Assembly: GCA_947630345.1 (NCBI GenBank)
Contig: CANRHF010000094.1
Span: 1 to 7,377 of the forward strand
Source of the DNA: an uncultured Oscillospiraceae bacterium
GTDB lineage: Bacteria > Bacillota > Clostridia > Oscillospirales > Oscillospiraceae
DNA: 7,377 nucleotides
Direction: 5' to 3'
Position 1 is the first letter of the stretch, and each line of letters begins with the position of its first letter. The translations under genes were made by a program, and so were the position numbers. This document shows positions 1 to 6,041 of the stretch, piece by piece. The notes beneath the pieces were generated by a model. The model did no database searches and had not been told where the DNA came from. It saw nothing but the letters and a program-made list of their open reading frames with translations.

Positions 1-1318
1 GTTCCCGGAGAACCAGCTCCTCGAAGGTAAACTGGGCGCTGTTGCTCTGGAGGAACATACCGCCGGCCTCCTTGGAAAGGAAGTCGATATTGCTGTCCAC
101 CTTCTCAAAGAGAGCCACCACCAGCTGGTGATGCTCGTTTTCCATCCCATGGCGGCGGAACAGGCGCAGCAGGCGCATAGCCATGTCCAGATTGAAGCGG
201 GTGTCCTCCGTGGCGATGAGCAGCTGGTCCAGCCGCCCCAGCCGGTCCAGCAGGGCCTGGACGCAGGCCTGGGAGTCCGGCGGGGCCTCCAGCCAGGTGA
301 AGGCCGGCTCCTGCCCCAGCTGGGGCACGTCCATGGAAAGAGCCGCCCGCTTGTGGGCCAGGTCCCGGTCCACGATCAGCGCCTCCAGGCCCCGGCCATC
401 CGGCGCGGCGGTGTGGAAGGCGGTATTCTCCCAGGTGGACAGCAAAAATTCGCGGCTGAGAGCGCCAAAGCCCAGAATGCCCAAACCGAAGGGCCGGGCG
501 GGCACATAGACGCCCCGCTCCTTTACGCCCGGGGCCCGCTCCATCAGAGTGCGCAGCGGCAGATGGTCCTGGAGGAAGCCCCGAATCAGCAGCTGCTCCC
601 GGGACACCAGATAGGCGTCCAGATGGGGGTAGGACAGATTTTCAAAGCGGAGAAGATCGTTGTCCAGGAAGGCCGTGACCCGCAGGCCGGGGATGGAGGA
701 TCCCAGCTTCTCCAGCGCGTCCAGGCGGCCCAGATTGTTGTTTCGGCCGTCGGGCAGGAGCAGAATGTGGTATTTTTTGCCGGGCCGCAGGAACCGTTCC
801 CAGGGCCGGGTCTCAGTCAGGGCGTCGATGTTGGCCCCCTCGTCCGCCTCCTTCTGGGGCACGAAGAGGATGGCCGCCCGGCGCTCCTGGGCCCGGATCC
901 GGTCGATCATGCTTCTGGCGTCCTCCACCTCGCCGCAGACCACATAGATCTCCCGCTTCCACTGCATCCGCACCCGGTTGACCAGGGCCGCGTAGGCCCG
1001 GTGGAAAAAAGCGATCAGCAATGTCCGGATGGTGTAGACCGACATGATATAAAACAGCAGCGTGATGGCCGGATCGTCGAATCTCGTCAGGTCCGCCCCG
1101 AAGGTCATGGCCGACGGGGCCTGATAGGCGCACCGCAGCAGCAGATTCAGCATCTGGGCCGGGCTGGCGCTCTCCGGCAGCCGGGAAAAGAAGTACAGCG
1201 GGATGACGAACAGGTAGGTATACCCCACGATGAGGAAGCTGCGCACCCGCACCGACCGCTTGCGCAGCAGCCACGTCAGCAGGGCCATCCCCGCCAAATA
1301 TCCCAGAAGTATCAGCAT
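1..1318 (-). CDS. Uncharacterised membrane protein with tandem Rossmann-like (RCK/TrkA-N-like) domains, C-terminus beyond window
   Basis: An open minus-strand frame of 439 codons starts at ATG 1318 and runs off the window start without a stop. The start is supported by a purine-rich site (GGGGAGGGGAG) about 9 nt upstream and by an in-frame TAA further upstream. Hydrophobic segments at about residues 1-18, 27-44 and 84-105 predict an N-terminal membrane region, with basic residues after the first segment. A first alpha/beta domain begins near residue 123 (EIYVVCGEVEDA). A second begins near residue 278 with a glycine-rich nucleotide-binding-like turn, GLGILGFGALSREFL, and a later acidic beta-strand end (ALIVDRD). 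This layout recalls ion-channel or transporter subunits with cytosolic RCK domains, but I recognise no potassium selectivity filter and cannot name a substrate. Leu codons are nearly all CTG, unlike the trp genes. It has its own promoter at 1378-1406. The gene is certain; the domain call is moderate. Confidence 0.72.
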   Translation of the reverse strand, partial: MLILLGYLAGMALLTWLLRKRSVRVRSFLIVGYTYLFVIPLYFFSRLPESASPAQMLNLLLRCAYQAPSAMTFGADLTRFDDPAITLLFYIMSVYTIRTLLIAFFHRAYAALVNRVRMQWKREIYVVCGEVEDARSMIDRIRAQERRAAILFVPQKEADEGANIDALTETRPWERFLRPGKKYHILLLPDGRNNNLGRLDALEKLGSSIPGLRVTAFLDNDLLRFENLSYPHLDAYLVSREQLLIRGFLQDHLPLRTLMERAPGVKERGVYVPARPFGLGILGFGALSREFLLSTWENTAFHTAAPDGRGLEALIVDRDLAHKRAALSMDVPQLGQEPAFTWLEAPPDSQACVQALLDRLGRLDQLLIATEDTRFNLDMAMRLLRLFRRHGMENEHHQLVVALFEKVDSNIDFLSKEAGGMFLQSNSAQFTFEELVLRE

Positions 1319-1377
1319 GGTGATCCGCTCCCCTCCCCGCGCCAGAAACAGTTCCAGCGTGGGATCGTGTTAGGACC

Positions 1378-1406
1378 ATTATAGCAGAAAGCGGCAGTCT
1401 TTGCAA
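1378..1406 (-). promoter_or_regulatory. Extended -10 sigma-A promoter for the downstream membrane-protein gene
   Basis: Reading the minus strand, TTGCAA (1406-1401, four of six consensus positions) is followed by a 17 bp spacer and a perfect TATAAT (1383-1378). The TG of an extended -10 element precedes the -10 hexamer (TGCTATAAT). Transcription would start near 1371, leaving a leader of about 50 nt before the ATG at 1318. The promoter lies between trpA and the membrane-protein gene, so that gene is probably an independent unit even if some trp transcripts read through. Confidence 0.7.
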
Positions 1407-1412
1407 TTGCCA

Positions 1413-1437
1413 GGGGCGGATTATTTTCTGCCGCCCC
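1413..1437 (+). terminator. GC-rich hairpin with a T-tract on the plus strand
   Basis: GGGGCGG (1413-1419) pairs with CCGCCCC (1431-1437) around an 11 nt AT-rich loop. On the plus strand it is followed by ATTTTT (1438-1443), the form of an intrinsic terminator for plus-strand transcription. No plus-strand gene ends here, so it could stop antisense transcription into trpA. On the minus strand the same hairpin is followed by TGGCAATTG with no T-tract, so it is a poor terminator for the trp operon. Alternative pairings exist with CCCCGCC at about 1468-1474 and with GCGGCAG at 1391-1397. Confidence 0.4.
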
Positions 1438-1479
1438 ATTTTTGCCGCTTGGCACAGCCGCGGCGGCGGGGTGTTTTTC

Positions 1480-2250
1480 TCATCTTATCGCGTTTTTCAT
1501 CGACTTTACGAACGCGCCGATATACTTCGGGGCGTCTTTCCCGTGCTTTTCAAGCAGCTTGACGATCGCGGAGCCGACGATGGCGCCATCCGAAAGGTCC
1601 GCCATTTTCTTTGCCTGCTCCGGTGCGGAAATACCAAACCCGATCGCACAGGGTACAATCGTATTCTCTCTTACCACCTGGACAATGGAAGCAAGGTCCG
1701 TCTTGATCTCGCTTCTCATGCCGGTCACACCGAGACTGGACACGATATAGAGAAAGCCTTCCGCTTCTTTGGCGATCATGGCAATTCGGCTTCCCGAGGT
1801 AGGCGCGATGAGGGATACAAGGTCCACGCCGTACCGCTTACAAAGGGGGTGGAACTCCTCTTTTTCTTCAAAGGGCAGGTCGGGCAGAATCAGTCCGTCG
1901 ATTTCGAGATCCTTGCAGGTGGATATGAATTTTTCCGCGCCGTAGGAGAACACCACGTTGGCGTAGGTCATAAACACCATCGGCACTTTTACGTCCCGGC
2001 GAAGCTCCTGGACAAACGCGAAAATCTGATCCGTGGTGACGCCGCCATTCAGCGCTCTCAGGTTGGCGCCCTGAATGACCGGTCCTTCCGCGGTGGGATC
2101 GGAGAATGGGATCCCAAGCTCAATAAGGTCCGCGCCGTTTTCCACAGCGGCCTTTACCGCGGCGGCGGTGGTTTCCAGATCCGGATCTCCGCAGGTGATA
2201 AAGGGAATAAACGCTTTTCCATTTTCAAACGCTTTTCTGATGTTACTCAT
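1480..2250 (-). CDS. trpA: Tryptophan synthase alpha chain
   Basis: A complete 256-residue TrpA, a TIM barrel that cleaves indole-3-glycerol phosphate to indole and glyceraldehyde 3-phosphate and passes indole through a tunnel to TrpB. Visible landmarks are FITCGDP (17-23), IELGIPFSDP (43-52) with catalytic Glu44 (equivalent to Glu49 of the Salmonella enzyme), TYANV (95-99), SSLGVTG (171-177) in the flexible loop, and phosphate-binding GFGIS (204-208) and GSAIV (226-230). The second catalytic acid, Asp60 in Salmonella, is Glu55 here (TAEGP instead of ADGP). The length is slightly below the usual 260-268. Its ATG overlaps the end of trpB by 8 nt (ATGAGTAA), with a GGGGGGAAG binding site inside trpB, so translation is probably coupled. 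It is the last gene of the operon and ends in TGA. Confidence 0.98.
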   Translation of the reverse strand: MSNIRKAFENGKAFIPFITCGDPDLETTAAAVKAAVENGADLIELGIPFSDPTAEGPVIQGANLRALNGGVTTDQIFAFVQELRRDVKVPMVFMTYANVVFSYGAEKFISTCKDLEIDGLILPDLPFEEKEEFHPLCKRYGVDLVSLIAPTSGSRIAMIAKEAEGFLYIVSSLGVTGMRSEIKTDLASIVQVVRENTIVPCAIGFGISAPEQAKKMADLSDGAIVGSAIVKLLEKHGKDAPKYIGAFVKSMKNAIR

Positions 2251-3433
2251 GGAGATCTTCCCCCCTGTAGCGGGCGATGGCCGCGCAGTCCTTGTCCCCT
2301 CTGCCGGAGATGGTAATGACGATGATCTTATCTTTCTCCATGGCCGGCGCGATCTTCATGGCGTGGGCAACGGCGTGGGCCGATTCGATTGCCGGAATGA
2401 TCCCTTCCGTCTTGGCGAGATACTCGAAAGCGTTTACCGCTTCGTCATCCGTCACGGGCACATATTCCGCTCTGCCGATATCGTGGAGATAGGCGTGTTC
2501 AGGGCCTACGCCGGGATAGTCCAGTCCCGCGGAAATGGAGTAAACGGGGGCGATCTGACCGTATTGATCCTGACAAAAATAGGACTTCATCCCGTGGAAG
2601 ATCCCGACTCTGCCGGTATTGATGGTCGCCGCCGTTTCAAAGGTGTCGATCCCTCTGCCTGCCGCCTCGCAGCCGATCAGCCGGACCCCTTGGTCTTCAA
2701 TGAAATGATAGAAACTGCCGATGGCGTTGGAGCCGCCGCCTACGCAGGCGATCACGGCGTCGGGCAGCCGGCTTTCCTTTTGCAGGATCTGCTCCTTGAT
2801 CTCCTTGGAGATCACCGCCTGAAAATCACGGACAATGGTCGGGAACGGATGGGGCCCCATCACCGAGCCGAGGCAGTAGTGGGTATCGGCAATGCGGGAG
2901 GTCCACGCTCGCATTGCCTCGGAGACCGCGTCCTTGAGGGTGGCGGTGCCGGTCTTGACGGAGATGACCTCCGCGCCAAGCAGCCGCATGCGGTACACAT
3001 TCAGCGCCTGACGGATGGTATCCTCCTCGCCCATAAATACCACGCATTCCATTCCCATCAGCGCGGCGGCGGTGGCGGTGGCCACGCCGTGCTGACCGGC
3101 GCCCGTCTCGGCGATCAGCCTGGTCTTGCCCATCTTTTTAGCCAGAAGCGCCTGACCAAGCACGTTGTTGATCTTATGGGCGCCCGTGTGATTCAGGTCT
3201 TCCCGCTTGAGGTAGATCTTCCCGCCGCCCAGGTCCTTCGTCATTTTCTCGGCATAGTAAAGCCGGGAAGGTCTGCCGGCGTACTCATTGAGAAGCTCGG
3301 TAAGCTCCCTGTCAAACTCTGGATCATTCTTATAGTAATTATACGCTTCCTCCAGTTCAAGGACCGCGTTCATCAGCGTTTCGGGGATATACTGACCGCC
3401 GTGAATGCCGAAGCGTCCCTTTGGATTGGTCAT
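2243..3433 (-). CDS. trpB: Tryptophan synthase beta chain
   Basis: A complete 396-residue PLP enzyme that joins indole to L-serine to give L-tryptophan in the alpha2beta2 complex. The PLP lysine is Lys87 in HTGAHKINN, and Glu109 lies in AETGAGQHG; both have the Salmonella numbering. The phosphate-binding loop GGGSNAIG is at 232-239. Asp305 is in SAGLDYPGVGPEH, the gate and serine-hydroxyl site, and Ser376 in SGRGDKD contacts the pyridine nitrogen. Length, the N-terminal GRFGIHGGQYIPETL and the indole-tunnel residues are those of the ordinary TrpB1 class that partners TrpA, not the stand-alone TrpB2 class. Its ATG overlaps the trpF stop (ATGA) behind the strong site AGGAGGAGGGAG, the best internal ribosome binding site of the operon. 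That fits a need for ample beta subunit. Confidence 0.99.
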   Translation of the reverse strand: MTNPKGRFGIHGGQYIPETLMNAVLELEEAYNYYKNDPEFDRELTELLNEYAGRPSRLYYAEKMTKDLGGGKIYLKREDLNHTGAHKINNVLGQALLAKKMGKTRLIAETGAGQHGVATATAAALMGMECVVFMGEEDTIRQALNVYRMRLLGAEVISVKTGTATLKDAVSEAMRAWTSRIADTHYCLGSVMGPHPFPTIVRDFQAVISKEIKEQILQKESRLPDAVIACVGGGSNAIGSFYHFIEDQGVRLIGCEAAGRGIDTFETAATINTGRVGIFHGMKSYFCQDQYGQIAPVYSISAGLDYPGVGPEHAYLHDIGRAEYVPVTDDEAVNAFEYLAKTEGIIPAIESAHAVAHAMKIAPAMEKDKIIVITISGRGDKDCAAIARYRGEDLHE

Positions 3434-4038
3434 GCTCCCTCCTCCTTTCTCACGGCGGCAACAAACGCCGCCATTTTGGTTTTGTCTTTTCGTCCGCCCG
3501 TTTCAATGCCGGAGCTGACGTCCACCCCATAGGGGCGGCGTGTTTTGACCGCGTCCGCCACATTATATGGGTCAAGACCCCCGGCAAGGAAATACGGTCT
3601 GGTGACATTTTGGATGAGATCCCAATCAAATACTGTCCCCGTGCCCGCGCCGGAATCCAGCAGCACATAGTCGGCGGTGCTTTGTTCGATCCTTTCCACG
3701 TCCCTTGCGGTCTTTACGCGAAACGCCTGGATGATCGGCATGTCCGTGAGCTGCCGCAGCCGGGCGATATACGCCTCGTCCTCGCCGCCGTGAAGCTGCG
3801 CCACGTCAATGATCTGGTCCCGCAAGAGCCTTGCGACGTTTAGGGGATCCTCATTAACAAACACACCCACCGCCTGAATTTCTCTCAGAAGCATTTGCTT
3901 TAACGTCATCGCTTGTTCGGGCGTCACATACCGCTTGCTTTTCGGAGCGAAAACAAATCCGATATAGTCGGGTTTTAATTCGTTTGCGGCCTCGATGTCA
4001 CAGGGCCGGGAAAGGCCGCATAGCTTGATTCTTGTCAT
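3430..4038 (-). CDS. trpF: Phosphoribosylanthranilate isomerase
   Basis: A complete 202-residue TIM-barrel enzyme that carries out the Amadori rearrangement of N-(5-phosphoribosyl)anthranilate to CdRP. The catalytic pair is visible: Cys7 as general base in IKLCGL, and Asp128 as general acid in VLLDSGAGTGTVFDW (125-139). Other family motifs are DYIGFVFAPKSKRYVTPEQA (24-43), VGVFVNE (57-63), VAQLHG (79-84), LAGGLDPYNV (151-160) and GVDVSSGIET (171-180), which forms the phosphate site. It is a single-domain protein, not fused to TrpC as in enteric bacteria. The start overlaps the trpC stop by 4 nt, and GAGGCG about 5 nt upstream is a modest binding site, so coupling to trpC translation is likely. 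Confidence 0.98.
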   Translation of the reverse strand: MTRIKLCGLSRPCDIEAANELKPDYIGFVFAPKSKRYVTPEQAMTLKQMLLREIQAVGVFVNEDPLNVARLLRDQIIDVAQLHGGEDEAYIARLRQLTDMPIIQAFRVKTARDVERIEQSTADYVLLDSGAGTGTVFDWDLIQNVTRPYFLAGGLDPYNVADAVKTRRPYGVDVSSGIETGGRKDKTKMAAFVAAVRKEEGA

Positions 4039-4817
4039 ACCGCGCCTCGCAGTTCCGCCAGCTTGGCCTTTTTGTCGGCTGCCCGCATCAGCGTTTCCCC
4101 GATGAGTACCCCGTCCGCGCCGATTTCATGGAGCTTTGCAACATCTTCGGCAGTGCGCACACCGCTTTCGGAAACGAATAACACATCCTTTGGAATCAGC
4201 CCCCGAAGCCTGCGGCTGCGATCGGGATCTACGGAAAAATCCTTGAGGTTGCGGTTGTTGACGCCGATAATCCGGGCCCCCGCTTTTACCGCCCCACGAA
4301 CTTCGTCTTCATCATGGGCCTCGACGAAAGCGGACAGCCCCAGCTCATCGCAGAGGGCAAGGTATTTCTCCAGGTCTTTTTCGGTCAGCATGGAGCAGAT
4401 CAGCAGTACCGCCGACGCGCCCAGCGCCTTCGCCTCGTAGATCATATACTCATCCACCGTAAAGTCCTTCCGCAGGCAGGGGATGCTGACGGCCTTTGCG
4501 ATCTCTTTGAGATATTCGTTCCTGCCTAGAAACCATTTTGGCTCGGTCAGGACGGAAATGCCGTCTGCCCCTGCCGCTTCGTACTCCTTGGCGATTTCCA
4601 GATAGGGAAAATCCGGCGCGATGAGCCCTTTGGAGGGAGACGCTTTTTTACATTCGCAGATAAAGGAGACGCCCGGCTTTTTCAGCGCCTGTTCAAAGGC
4701 AAAATCCCCCTTGGGCATGGACAGGGCTTGCTGTTTGAGCTGTGGAAGCGGGACCTTCATTTTTGCCTCCGCCACGCGCGTGCGGGCGTGTTCCGCGAGC
4801 TGATCCAGGATCGTCAT
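4035..4817 (-). CDS. trpC: Indole-3-glycerol phosphate synthase
   Basis: A complete 260-residue monofunctional TIM-barrel enzyme that decarboxylates and cyclises CdRP to indole-3-glycerol phosphate. Catalytic positions line up with the family: Glu55 and Lys57 in ICECKKASPSKG (53-64), Lys117 in CLRKDF (114-119), Glu166 in FVEAH (164-168), Asn187 in GVNNRNL (185-191), Glu217 and Ser218 in VSESG (215-219), and the phosphate loop GVLIGETLM (236-244). The N-terminal extension (about 1-45) is the usual substrate-covering helix region. The start overlaps the trpD stop by 4 nt. The sequence before it (GAGGCG, then GGTATGAC) nearly duplicates the trpC/trpF junction. Confidence 0.98.
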   Translation of the reverse strand: MTILDQLAEHARTRVAEAKMKVPLPQLKQQALSMPKGDFAFEQALKKPGVSFICECKKASPSKGLIAPDFPYLEIAKEYEAAGADGISVLTEPKWFLGRNEYLKEIAKAVSIPCLRKDFTVDEYMIYEAKALGASAVLLICSMLTEKDLEKYLALCDELGLSAFVEAHDEDEVRGAVKAGARIIGVNNRNLKDFSVDPDRSRRLRGLIPKDVLFVSESGVRTAEDVAKLHEIGADGVLIGETLMRAADKKAKLAELRGAV

Positions 4818-5845
4818 ACCGACGCCTCTGGGCGGTTGCTGACTTCGATCAGCTTGTGGAGGGTCTCCAGGGCCTTACCGGAATCAAGGATTTGCGCGGC
4901 AAGGGCAATACCGTCTGCCATGCTTTCTGCCTTGCCGCCAATATAAAGGGCCGCCCCCGCGTTCATCAGAACCGTATTCCGTTTCGGTCCCTGTTCTCCG
5001 TTTAAGATGGCAAGGGTGATCTTGGCGTTTTCCTCGGGCGTGCCGCCCTTCAGGTCCTCCTTGGCGCAGCGATCAAAGCCAAACTCTTCCGGGGTGATGA
5101 CATAGGATTTGAACCAACCGTCCCGGATTTCGCATACCGTCGTCGGGGCGCTCATGGAGATCTCGTCCAGCTTGTCTTGTCCGTATACCACCATCCCCCG
5201 TTTTACGCCCAGGTTCATGAGCACCTGCGCTAACGGCATTACCAAGTATTCATCGTATACCCCTAAAAGCTGCATGGTCGGGCTGCCGGGATTGGTGAGG
5301 GGTCCTAAAATATTGAATACGGTACGGAAACCCAGTTCCTTGCGGATCGCCCCCACATATTTCATCGAGGTGTGATATTTCTGCGCGAAGAAGAAGCACA
5401 TACCGACTTCATTCAGAAGCTCTATACATTTTTCCGGGCTTTGCTGAATGTTGACGCCCAGCGCTTCCAGACAATCCGCCGTCCCGCATTGGGAAGAAGC
5501 GGCCCGGTTGCCGTGTTTCGCCACCTTTATCCCGCCTGCGGCCGCGACGAGGGCGGAGGTGGTGGAAATATTGAAGCTGTGGGCGCCGTCGCCGCCGGTA
5601 CCGACGATCTCGAGAAGATCTATACCCGCTTCCACTTTCGTCGCGTGGTCTCTCATGGCGGCGGCACAGCCCGCGATTTCCTCCGTGGTTTCCGCCCGGG
5701 TGCTCTTGGTCGCCAGCGCTGCCAAAAAGGCGGCATTCTGCGTCGGCGTCGTCTCCCCGCTCATGATTTCGTTCATGACGTTGTATGCTTCACTATAGGT
5801 AAGGTCCGCTTTATTGGATATTTTTTCAATCGCCGCTCTGATCAT
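4814..5845 (-). CDS. trpD: Anthranilate phosphoribosyltransferase
   Basis: A complete 343-residue enzyme that transfers phosphoribose from PRPP to anthranilate, the first reaction encoded in this operon. The PRPP/Mg site GTGGDG is at 82-87, followed by FNIST (91-95) and KHGNRAASS (110-118). Arg168, in the IRKELGFRTVFNILGPLTNP stretch, contacts anthranilate. Asp227-Glu228 (KLDEIS) is the second metal site. The protein is the stand-alone form, without the glutamine amidotransferase (TrpG) domain fused in enteric bacteria. Its ATG is preceded by AAGGAG with 8 nt spacing in an AT-rich stretch. The stop codon of the Trp-Trp leader ORF lies 5 nt before that site. No trpE or trpG precedes it. Confidence 0.98.
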   Translation of the reverse strand: MIRAAIEKISNKADLTYSEAYNVMNEIMSGETTPTQNAAFLAALATKSTRAETTEEIAGCAAAMRDHATKVEAGIDLLEIVGTGGDGAHSFNISTTSALVAAAGGIKVAKHGNRAASSQCGTADCLEALGVNIQQSPEKCIELLNEVGMCFFFAQKYHTSMKYVGAIRKELGFRTVFNILGPLTNPGSPTMQLLGVYDEYLVMPLAQVLMNLGVKRGMVVYGQDKLDEISMSAPTTVCEIRDGWFKSYVITPEEFGFDRCAKEDLKGGTPEENAKITLAILNGEQGPKRNTVLMNAGAALYIGGKAESMADGIALAAQILDSGKALETLHKLIEVSNRPEASV

Positions 5846-5853
5846 GATAATTT

Positions 5854-5859
5854 CTCCTT
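5854..5859 (-). promoter_or_regulatory. Ribosome binding site of trpD, adjacent to the leader-peptide stop codon
   Basis: AAGGAG on the minus strand lies 8 nt before the trpD ATG. The leader ORF ends in TAA at 5867-5865, so only 5 nt (TTAAT) separate its stop from this site. A ribosome terminating on the leader would physically cover it. The surroundings are AT-rich and I see no strong local helix sequestering it. This favours control by ribosome occlusion over control by a sequestering hairpin. Confidence 0.8.
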
Positions 5860-5864
5860 ATTAA

Positions 5865-5945
5865 TTAAATTTTTAGCGTTTGCTTTCCGTCGTTCAAATC
5901 TCTTATCAGGCGCCCGGGGCGCCACCAACGTTTTTTCAGCAGCAT
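5865..5945 (-). CDS. Putative Trp-Trp leader peptide upstream of trpD (26 aa)
   Basis: This short ORF begins MLLKKRWWRPGR and has consecutive TGG codons at positions 7 and 8 (5927-5922). It has its own strong ribosome binding site, GGGAGG (5959-5954), 8 nt before the ATG, and ends in TAA just before the trpD binding site. It lies downstream of both intrinsic terminators, so it is translated only on read-through transcripts. The second Trp codon runs into a GC-rich hairpin (5923-5909). In known attenuators and in the rtpA leader of B. subtilis, adjacent Trp codons make the ribosome stall when charged tRNA-Trp is scarce; I infer the same role here. The rest of the peptide (basic, Leu-rich) resembles no enzyme fragment I recognise. 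The alternative is an ordinary small protein or a chance ORF, but the placement argues against chance. Confidence 0.75.
   Translation of the reverse strand: MLLKKRWWRPGRLIRDLNDGKQTLKI
5909..5923 (-). repeat. GC-rich hairpin immediately after the tandem Trp codons
   Basis: A near-perfect inverted repeat, GGCGCCC-C-GGGCGCC on the minus strand, can fold as five G-C pairs around a 5 nt loop. It starts within the second Trp codon of the leader ORF. It is not followed by a T-tract, so it is not a terminator. A ribosome stalled on the Trp codons would cover or melt it, and one that has moved on would let it refold. It may act as a pause or insulating structure. Confidence 0.6.
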
Positions 5946-5968
5946 CTTTTTAACCTCCCGTGAAAAGG

Positions 5969-6001
5969 AAAAACTCCTTTGACTATTCACTGTCAAAGGA
6001 G
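5969..6001 (-). terminator. Second intrinsic terminator of the trp leader (T2)
   Basis: On the minus strand CTCCTTTGAC (6001-5992) pairs perfectly with GTCAAAGGAG (5983-5974) around an 8 nt loop. The stem is extended by two A-T pairs and followed by TTTTT (5973-5969), then CC and TTTT. It stands directly after the T-box terminator with only a few bases between. Its left arm CCTTTGACAG is almost the same as the left arm CCTTGACAGA of the first terminator. Confidence 0.88.
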
Positions 6002-6003
6002 TT

Positions 6004-6041
6004 AAAAAACGCCCTTGACAGAACAATACGCTCTGTCAAGG
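6004..6041 (-). terminator. T-box-controlled intrinsic terminator (T1)
   Basis: On the minus strand CCTTGACAGA (6041-6032) pairs perfectly over 10 bp with TCTGTCAAGG (6022-6013) around a 9 nt loop. GCG and a run of six T (6009-6004) follow. The first four bases of the left arm, CCTT, also form the 3' strand of the T-box antiterminator. The two structures therefore exclude each other, as expected for a transcriptional T-box. Confidence 0.93.

Noticed and set aside
128..1384. 418-codon plus-strand ORF
   Set aside because: It is rich in Gln, Gly, His and Pro with no recognisable domain. It lies opposite a better minus-strand frame with membrane helices, Rossmann motifs, a binding site and a promoter. 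It is a shadow produced by high GC.
813..1439. 208-codon minus-strand ORF
   Set aside because: It is out of frame with the membrane-protein gene, begins upstream of the promoter and has low-complexity Gly/Arg/Pro-rich content. It is a frame shadow.
2075..3532. 485-codon plus-strand ORF
   Set aside because: It lies antisense to trpB, a certain gene with all catalytic residues. The translation has no family motif.
5909..5923. GC-rich hairpin as a third terminator
   Set aside because: No T-tract follows; the sequence continues TGATAAGAG.
5865..5945. Leader ORF as a remnant of a lost trpE or trpG
   Set aside because: The peptide has no resemblance to anthranilate synthase termini, and it has an intact start, binding site and stop. 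A leader peptide explains the Trp-Trp pair and the spacing better.
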